Below are positions 6,517 through 9,717 of a stretch of 9,717 bases of DNA, in pieces. Where the stretch lies: assembly GCA_964581385.1 (NCBI GenBank), contig CAZOOK010000078.1, forward strand, positions 1 through 9,717, read 5' to 3'. This stretch comes from CAZOOK01 sp964581385. GTDB lineage: Bacteria; Pseudomonadota; Gammaproteobacteria; Nevskiales; Nevskiaceae. The translations under genes were made by a program, and so were the position numbers. The notes under the pieces were generated by a model. The model had not been told where the DNA came from. It did no database searches and saw only the letters and a program-made list of their open reading frames with translations. The first letter of the stretch is position 1. Each line of letters starts with the position of its first letter.

Positions 6517-6536
6517 GGGGAACACTTGGGGGAACA
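6517..6536. promoter_or_regulatory. Paired GGGGAACA repeat, possible arm sites
   Basis: GGGGAACA occurs at 6517-6524 and 6529-6536, a 12-bp period of about one helical turn, 58 bp past the left attachment repeat. The position and spacing fit integrase arm sites, but the sequence differs from the TTGCCAAC set beside int, implying a different recombinase. Confidence 0.4.
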
Positions 6537-6768
6537 GAATGTATTTCCTTCCGAACTTCGCCTTCCTCACCCATGATTCGCTGGACTAAAGCTGAATCGA
6601 AGCGCCCTTATCACGCGAGCGATTTAGTCCTTGGGCTGCTTTTGTCCAATGAGCCGCCCCCGAGTTCCAGCGAAGCATTTTCGGCCGCCCACCGCCAATG
6701 CAGCTCGGATGGCCGCCGAGCTCCGCAATGCCGCGCAGGTGGCGCTGCAGGTTAAACCCCTTCCTGGT

Positions 6769-6797
6769 TTGAAATATATGGCGCCAGCAACTAGAAT
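6769..6797 (+). promoter_or_regulatory. Promoter of the HTH/AbiEii operon
   Basis: TTGAAA (6769-6774, 5/6 match) and TAGAAT (6792-6797, 5/6 match) are separated by exactly 17 bp. The predicted transcription start is about 6803-6805, coinciding with the ATG of the first gene, so the mRNA would be leaderless or nearly so. Confidence 0.6.
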
Positions 6798-6810
6798 GTC
6801 ATATATGACA
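6797..6810. promoter_or_regulatory. Perfect 14-bp palindrome TGTCATATATGACA, candidate operator
   Basis: The palindrome overlaps the last base of the -10 box, the predicted start of transcription and the ATG at 6805. A dimeric HTH protein bound here would block RNA polymerase. The likely ligand is the HTH protein encoded immediately downstream. Confidence 0.55.
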
Positions 6811-7293
6811 AAAACCCTCACCGCGAAGCAGCAGGGCTTGCTGGATTTCGTCGCCGAGCATGGGCGGGTGGAGAGCGTCTACACGCTTTCCAAGCTGTTG
6901 AGCCGCCCGTATCGGCGCGTGTTCGACCACGTCAAGGTGCTCCAGAAGGCAGGCCTGCTGAAGCTATCGCCTTCCCACAACGAGGGCCGTCGGCATTCGA
7001 CTATCGAGGTGGTTAAGGTTCCTCCCGAGCCACCGGCTCAGCCCCAGTTGTCGTACAGCCGGAGTTGGAGTTCACCGGTCACGGGGGTCGGTGACCGTAC
7101 GCTGATCGCCAGCGTCCTGGCCGAGCCGACTTTTGGTGACGTCCTGAAGTGCGCCAGGCATTATGGCTTGGACAGGGTGCGGGATGTCTACGGTCGGATG
7201 TTGGAGCAAGGCGACCTCAAACCTTGGGCGGCGATCGAGTCCGGACGCATCCTCAGCAATATCGAGATTGGCTTTGCGCGCGCTGCCCAATAA
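6805..7293 (+). CDS. HTH antitoxin/regulator paired with AbiEii-type nucleotidyltransferase
   Basis: This encodes a 162-residue protein, first of a two-gene operon. Residues 1-70 form a winged HTH of the ArsR/MarR kind: AKQQGLLDFVAEHGRVESV, YTLSKLLSRPYRRVFDHVK (recognition region) and LQKAGLLKL, then a basic wing. After a Pro-rich linker (71-90) comes a helical C-terminal domain with LIASVLAEPTFGDVLKCARHYG and RVRDVYGRMLEQGDL. Its VL..(8-9)..YG...V pattern recalls the short domain (DUF6922-like) often encoded just upstream of AbiEii/AbiGii nucleotidyltransferases; that resemblance is my inference. It is not the classical AbiEi sequence. ATG 6805 is chosen because the promoter and palindrome end there and the fold begins there; ATG 6796 is the alternative. 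There is no ribosome binding site, as expected for leaderless translation. Its 3' end overlaps the toxin gene. Confidence 0.72.
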   Translation: MTKTLTAKQQGLLDFVAEHGRVESVYTLSKLLSRPYRRVFDHVKVLQKAGLLKLSPSHNEGRRHSTIEVVKVPPEPPAQPQLSYSRSWSSPVTGVGDRTLIASVLAEPTFGDVLKCARHYGLDRVRDVYGRMLEQGDLKPWAAIESGRILSNIEIGFARAAQ

Positions 7294-8044
7294 GACTTCC
7301 CAGTTGTTCGAGAAGATCAAGGTTCTTAAACCGATCGAGAACTTCGTCCTCGTCGGTGGTACGGCGCTGGCCTTGCGTCTGCAGCATCGATACAGCGAAG
7401 ACCTGGATTTCATGACGACCGGCAAGCTGAACCGCCCGGCCATTAACGAAATCCTGGGAGCCCTGCGCCGCCGCGGCAGCACCATCAAGCAGATCAGAGA
7501 CTTCGAAGCCGCGCTGGAATTCGAGGGCGGGGGGAACCCCGACGACTACAGCTTGCGGTTCCGCGTTGACGACGTGAAGCTGGATTTCTTCTCCAAGCAG
7601 ATCCGCCGTGGCGGCAAGCAGTACGATGTGGCCGCCAAGATTTCCGAGGCACCGGTCCCGGAAGTGGATACCGGCCATATCCGTGTCGTTACCGAAGATT
7701 GCGTATTCTCCCTCAAGGCTCAGGTGCTCGATGAGCGCACCACGGTTCGCGATTTCTTCGACCTGCGCGTCATGCTGTCGCGGAACAATCGGACCATTCG
7801 GGATTTATTCCGGGAGGCTGTGGACCTGGGACTATCTCCGGACCACCTGACGATGAAGGTGCTCCGGGCCAGGCAGCGGGCTGACGACCCCCCGGTCAAC
7901 CCGGTCGCCGATGCATATCCCGACGTGCCGATCGAGTTCGAAGCGCTTAAGCAGTGGCTGGTCGAGCAGATCAACGAATTCGAGCGGTGGCAGGCCGAGC
8001 AGGTCGCGCGCGGGAAGGGCGCAGAAGAATTCGGCGAGACTTGA
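7274..8044 (+). CDS. AbiEii/AbiGii-type nucleotidyltransferase toxin
   Basis: This encodes a protein of about 256 residues of the AbiEii/AbiGii (COG2253-like) nucleotidyltransferase family. The polymerase-beta-fold signature is intact: GGTALALRLQHRYSEDLDF (residues 28-46), with the GG and the DxD pair at Asp43/Asp45, and a third acidic strand in VKLDFF. A later conserved stretch, SLKAQVLDERTTVRDFFDLRVML, is typical of the family. Characterised relatives act as type IV or related toxins or in phage abortive infection; some modify tRNA or bind GTP. The target here is unknown. The start is uncertain: TTG 7274, with GAG seven bases before it, is preferred, and TTG 7268 or CTG 7283 are alternatives; an ATG far upstream at 7163 would give a long antisense-like extension. 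It overlaps the HTH gene by 20 bp, implying coupled translation. Confidence 0.88.
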   Translation: MRALPNKTSQLFEKIKVLKPIENFVLVGGTALALRLQHRYSEDLDFMTTGKLNRPAINEILGALRRRGSTIKQIRDFEAALEFEGGGNPDDYSLRFRVDDVKLDFFSKQIRRGGKQYDVAAKISEAPVPEVDTGHIRVVTEDCVFSLKAQVLDERTTVRDFFDLRVMLSRNNRTIRDLFREAVDLGLSPDHLTMKVLRARQRADDPPVNPVADAYPDVPIEFEALKQWLVEQINEFERWQAEQVARGKGAEEFGET

Positions 8045-8134
8045 ATGACTGACCTTTTGCCCTCTCGTGAGGTAAGCTTGCTCGGGTAGCCGACGGTTTC
8101 GTCCTTGGAGGCTACGTTCTATTGGAGTCATTCA
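8042..8134 (+). other. Nested inverted repeats, possible structured RNA at the toxin 3' end
   Basis: A perfect 9-bp outer pair, TGAATGACT (8042-8050, containing the toxin stop codon) and AGTCATTCA (8126-8134), encloses two smaller hairpins: CCTC-TCGT-GAGG near 8061-8072, and GTAGCC (8086-8091) with GGCTAC (8109-8114). Together they would fold as a closed three-way junction in the operon mRNA. There is no U-tract, so it is not a standard terminator. It may protect or process the 3' end, or be chance. Confidence 0.4.
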
Positions 8135-8169
8135 GTGCGAGTCTGCCCGCTGTTGTCCCTCGAAATTCC

Positions 8170-8187
8170 ATCTGCAACCTATCTGCA
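8170..8187. promoter_or_regulatory. Paired ATCTGCA repeat, possible arm sites near the right attachment repeat
   Basis: ATCTGCA occurs at 8170-8176 and 8181-8187, an 11-bp period, about 120 bp inside the right attachment repeat. Spacing and place fit integrase or excisionase arm sites. The repeat is short and could be chance. Confidence 0.3.
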
Positions 8188-8308
8188 CGGTGGAGAGAAT
8201 TGGCACAAATATGCGTTAGGATCAATGAGTCTGGTTTTTGTTCTTATTTAATAAAAACAATAAGATAATTGTTATGCGCAGGGTAATAAATCCTAAAAGT
8301 ACTTGGCT

Positions 8309-8352
8309 GGGGGCAGGTGGTCGCAGGTTCAAATCCTGTCGCCCCGACCATT
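8309..8352 (+). repeat. Right attachment repeat (partial tRNA-Pro copy)
   Basis: This is an exact 44-bp copy of 6416-6459. It lacks the 5' half of the tRNA and has one G fewer in the anticodon-loop run, so it is not a functional tRNA. It marks the right end of the inserted segment. Confidence 0.85.
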
Positions 8353-8682
8353 CTTTTCAACGGGTTATATGCACAATTGCGGTGGCCCACTCGCGATCGT
8401 TACCGGCATTGTTGGTTGAACAACTCACTCAGGTATTCGCCGGATCTGCCGAAAAATCGCGTTGAAGCTCGCGGTCAGCATTTCTTTCCCAGCTTTAGCG
8501 TCATTCCCAGAACCGGGATGGCATGGCTTTTAGCATCGGGAATCAGATGAATAGAACAACTCGGCTGCCCTGATACCGCGCCGGAATGGGTTTCGAGACT
8601 CAAAACAGCGCATTCGGGTGAGGAAACAACCGCGCGAATTGGTTGAAGTATCAATATAGGTTTGATTGAGGAAAACTGGCTG
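8353..8682. other. Chromosomal junction and upstream region of fpr, no gene
   Basis: This 330-base stretch follows the right attachment repeat and leads to fpr. Open frames here have no ribosome binding site and no recognisable product. ATTCCC (8504-8509) and GGGAAT (8538-8543) form a weak inverted pair reminiscent of common intergenic REP-like elements. I could not identify a convincing fpr promoter. Confidence 0.4.
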
Positions 8683-9459
8683 ATGGCTGCTAACAATTCC
8701 GAGCGTGTCCTGAGCGTGCACCACTGGAACGATACGCTGTTCAGTTTCACGACCACCCGTAATCCCGGGCTGCGCTTTGAAAACGGACATTTCGTCATGA
8801 TCGGTTTGAGCGTCAACGGGCGACCGCTGATGCGCGCCTACAGCATCGTCAGCCCGAATTACGAGGAGCACCTGGAGTTCCTCAGCATCAAGGTGCAGGA
8901 CGGGCCGCTGACCTCGCGCCTACAGCATCTGAAAGTCGGGGATGAGCTGCTTGTCAGCCAGAAAGCGGTCGGCACGCTGGTCACTCACGACCTGCGACCC
9001 GGGAAAAATCTCTATCTATTCGGCACCGGCACCGGCTTGGCGCCGTTCATGAGCATCATTCGCGATCCTCACACTTATGAGCATTTCGAGAAGATCGTGC
9101 TGGTTCATGGTGTGCGTCTTGTCAGTGAGCTGGCTTATAACGATTACATTATCGATGATCTGCCGAAGCACGAGTTCCTCGGTGAGTTGGTGCGCGAAAA
9201 GCTGATCTACTACCCCACCGTGACGCGCGAGGCTTTCCGCACTCAGGGCCGTCTCACCGATCTAGTCGAGCAGGGCAAGCTCTGCAAAGACATTGGTCTA
9301 CCGCAAATCAACCCGGAAACGGATCGGGCGATGATCTGCGGCAGCCCCTCGATGCTGGCCGATACACGCGCGATGCTAGACCGGCATGGCCTCAAGGTTT
9401 CAGAGCACCAAGGCGTACCTGGCGATTACGTGTTTGAACGAGCCTTTGTCGAGAAATAG
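8683..9459 (+). CDS. fpr: Ferredoxin--NADP(+) reductase
   Basis: This encodes a 258-residue FAD enzyme that transfers electrons between NADPH and ferredoxin or flavodoxin in the cytoplasm. It supports Fe-S enzymes and redox defence. The FAD-binding motif RAYS is at 51-54, preceded by GHFVMIGL. The NADP-binding part has GTGTGLAPF (114-122), VHGVR (141-145) and CGSPSML (219-225). The C-terminus ends in ERAFVEK, characteristic of the bacterial subclass represented by Azotobacter vinelandii FPR, which is also 258 residues. ATG 8683 is chosen because GAGGA lies ten bases upstream and length and N-terminus (ERVLSVHHWNDTLFSF) match the family; a TTG at 8662 would add seven residues. It is complete, transcribed alone, and looks like the core gene to the right of the island. 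Confidence 0.96.
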   Translation: MAANNSERVLSVHHWNDTLFSFTTTRNPGLRFENGHFVMIGLSVNGRPLMRAYSIVSPNYEEHLEFLSIKVQDGPLTSRLQHLKVGDELLVSQKAVGTLVTHDLRPGKNLYLFGTGTGLAPFMSIIRDPHTYEHFEKIVLVHGVRLVSELAYNDYIIDDLPKHEFLGELVREKLIYYPTVTREAFRTQGRLTDLVEQGKLCKDIGLPQINPETDRAMICGSPSMLADTRAMLDRHGLKVSEHQGVPGDYVFERAFVEK

Positions 9460-9524
9460 CCCCGGGTCGAAAGCATCGCACTACCCACGCTGCGGATACC
9501 AGACACGCGAGATGGAATCTTTTA

Positions 9525-9545
9525 GCCGGGAGCGAGGCTCCCGGC
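9525..9545. terminator. Strong hairpin downstream of fpr
   Basis: GCCGGGAGC-GAG-GCTCCCGGC is a perfect 9-bp GC-rich stem with a 3-base loop, 66 bases after the fpr stop. It has no T-run on the plus strand, so intrinsic termination is doubtful. It may stabilise the 3' end or be a REP-like unit. Confidence 0.45.
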
Positions 9546-9665
9546 GATGTCCGGCAATTCACATAGTCGCTGCACTAAGCCCCGCGCTTGAATCCAGTGC
9601 AGTACTCATTTTGCGCAGCATCAACATTTCTCGAACGGGGTTCCGCCTTTGTGCCAGTGACAGCT

Positions 9666-9703
9666 AGCCCGGATGCGTCATGAGTATGTGACGATTGCGG
9701 GCT
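9666..9703. repeat. Imperfect hairpin, REP-like
   Basis: AGCCCG (9666-9671) pairs with CGGGCT (9698-9703), and inside them CGTCA-like bases (9676-9680) pair with TGACG (9689-9693). The beginning TAGCCCGGATG resembles intergenic palindromes common in proteobacteria. Its function is unknown. Confidence 0.35.
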
Positions 9704-9717
9704 GAAGGGGCGTGGCG

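Larger units (their letters stand above)
6458..6804. other. Left flank of the mini-island, no gene
   Basis: This 347-base stretch holds a tRNA terminator, a paired GGGGAACA repeat, an imperfect hairpin with arms GGACTAAA (6583-6590) and TTTAGTCC (6623-6630), and the promoter of the antitoxin gene. An open frame running from 6631 into the antitoxin gene is judged non-coding upstream of 6805, because the promoter lies inside it and the known-fold part starts later. Confidence 0.5.
6416..8352. mobile_element. Mini-island between tRNA-Pro attachment repeats carrying an AbiE-like module
   Basis: The segment is bounded by perfect 44-bp direct repeats of the tRNA-Pro 3' half. It contains a terminator, two sets of short direct repeats that may be integrase arm sites, and a two-gene HTH/nucleotidyltransferase operon. 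No integrase lies inside; the only one in the window lies on the other side of the tRNA. It is therefore either a remnant that lost its integrase, or a small element mobilised by an integrase acting in trans. Confidence 0.7.
9460..9717. other. Region downstream of fpr, no gene recognised
   Basis: Apart from two hairpins, this stretch shows no gene with a plausible ribosome binding site or recognisable product. The next gene must begin beyond the window. Confidence 0.4.

Noticed and set aside
6631..6804. N-terminal extension of the HTH protein starting at 6631
   Set aside because: The predicted promoter lies inside this extension, its residues lack any motif, and the HTH fold begins at the 6805 start.
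7076..7097. Inverted repeat CGGTCAC / GTGACCG inside the HTH gene
   Set aside because: It is a 7-bp pair in the GC-rich coding linker, with no T-run and no promoter context; likely chance.
7163..7273. Upstream ATG start for the nucleotidyltransferase
   Set aside because: It would overlap the HTH gene by more than 120 bp with Ser/Arg-rich sequence atypical of the family; the nucleotidyltransferase domain begins after the HTH stop region.
7253..7678. Minus-strand frame opposite the nucleotidyltransferase
   Set aside because: It is a codon-shadow of a gene whose motifs are unambiguous.
8236..8275. AT-rich inverted repeats near the right attachment repeat as a replication origin
   Set aside because: The pairing is short (CTTATT/AATAAG), there are no iterons or replication gene, and AT-rich DNA beside an attachment site is common.
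8309..8352. Second tRNA-Pro gene
   Set aside because: Only the 3' half is present; the acceptor 5' strand, D arm and half of the anticodon arm are missing and the G run is one base short.

Overview
The window looks like a proteobacterial chromosome, most likely gamma- or betaproteobacterial. The evidence is a 258-residue ferredoxin-NADP reductase of the Azotobacter/Pseudomonas type, a tRNA-Pro with an encoded CCA end, an IHF-alpha-like N-terminus, a lipoprotein signal with an ordinary lipobox, and moderately high GC throughout. I cannot name the genus.

Left part (1-4172), apparently ordinary chromosome. A minus-strand gene encodes a YVTN-type beta-propeller lipoprotein built from 144-bp repeats. 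Next come a small membrane-anchored protein of unknown function (minus), an MgtC/SapB family membrane protein (minus) and, divergently, a DUF2252 family protein (plus) with kinase-like motifs.

Middle (4128-6457), a mobile-element scar next to tRNA-Pro(GGG). It holds a chimeric ihfA fragment, a small excisionase-like gene and a complete tyrosine recombinase. Three copies of TTGCCAAC spaced exactly 11 bp lie between the recombinase and the tRNA and look like integrase arm sites.

Right of the tRNA (6416-8352), a 1.9-kb mini-island bounded by a perfect 44-bp direct repeat of the tRNA 3' half. Its only convincing genes are a two-gene toxin-antitoxin or abortive-infection-type module: an HTH protein followed by an overlapping AbiEii-type nucleotidyltransferase. 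The promoter, a perfect 14-bp palindrome and the start codon of the first gene are stacked on each other, which suggests a leaderless, self-repressed operon. The integrase lies outside the repeat-bounded segment, so this looks like tandem accretion of two elements at one tRNA, or a small cargo moved in trans.

Right end (8353-9717). After the right attachment repeat the chromosome resumes with fpr (ferredoxin-NADP reductase), followed by two hairpins and no further recognisable gene.
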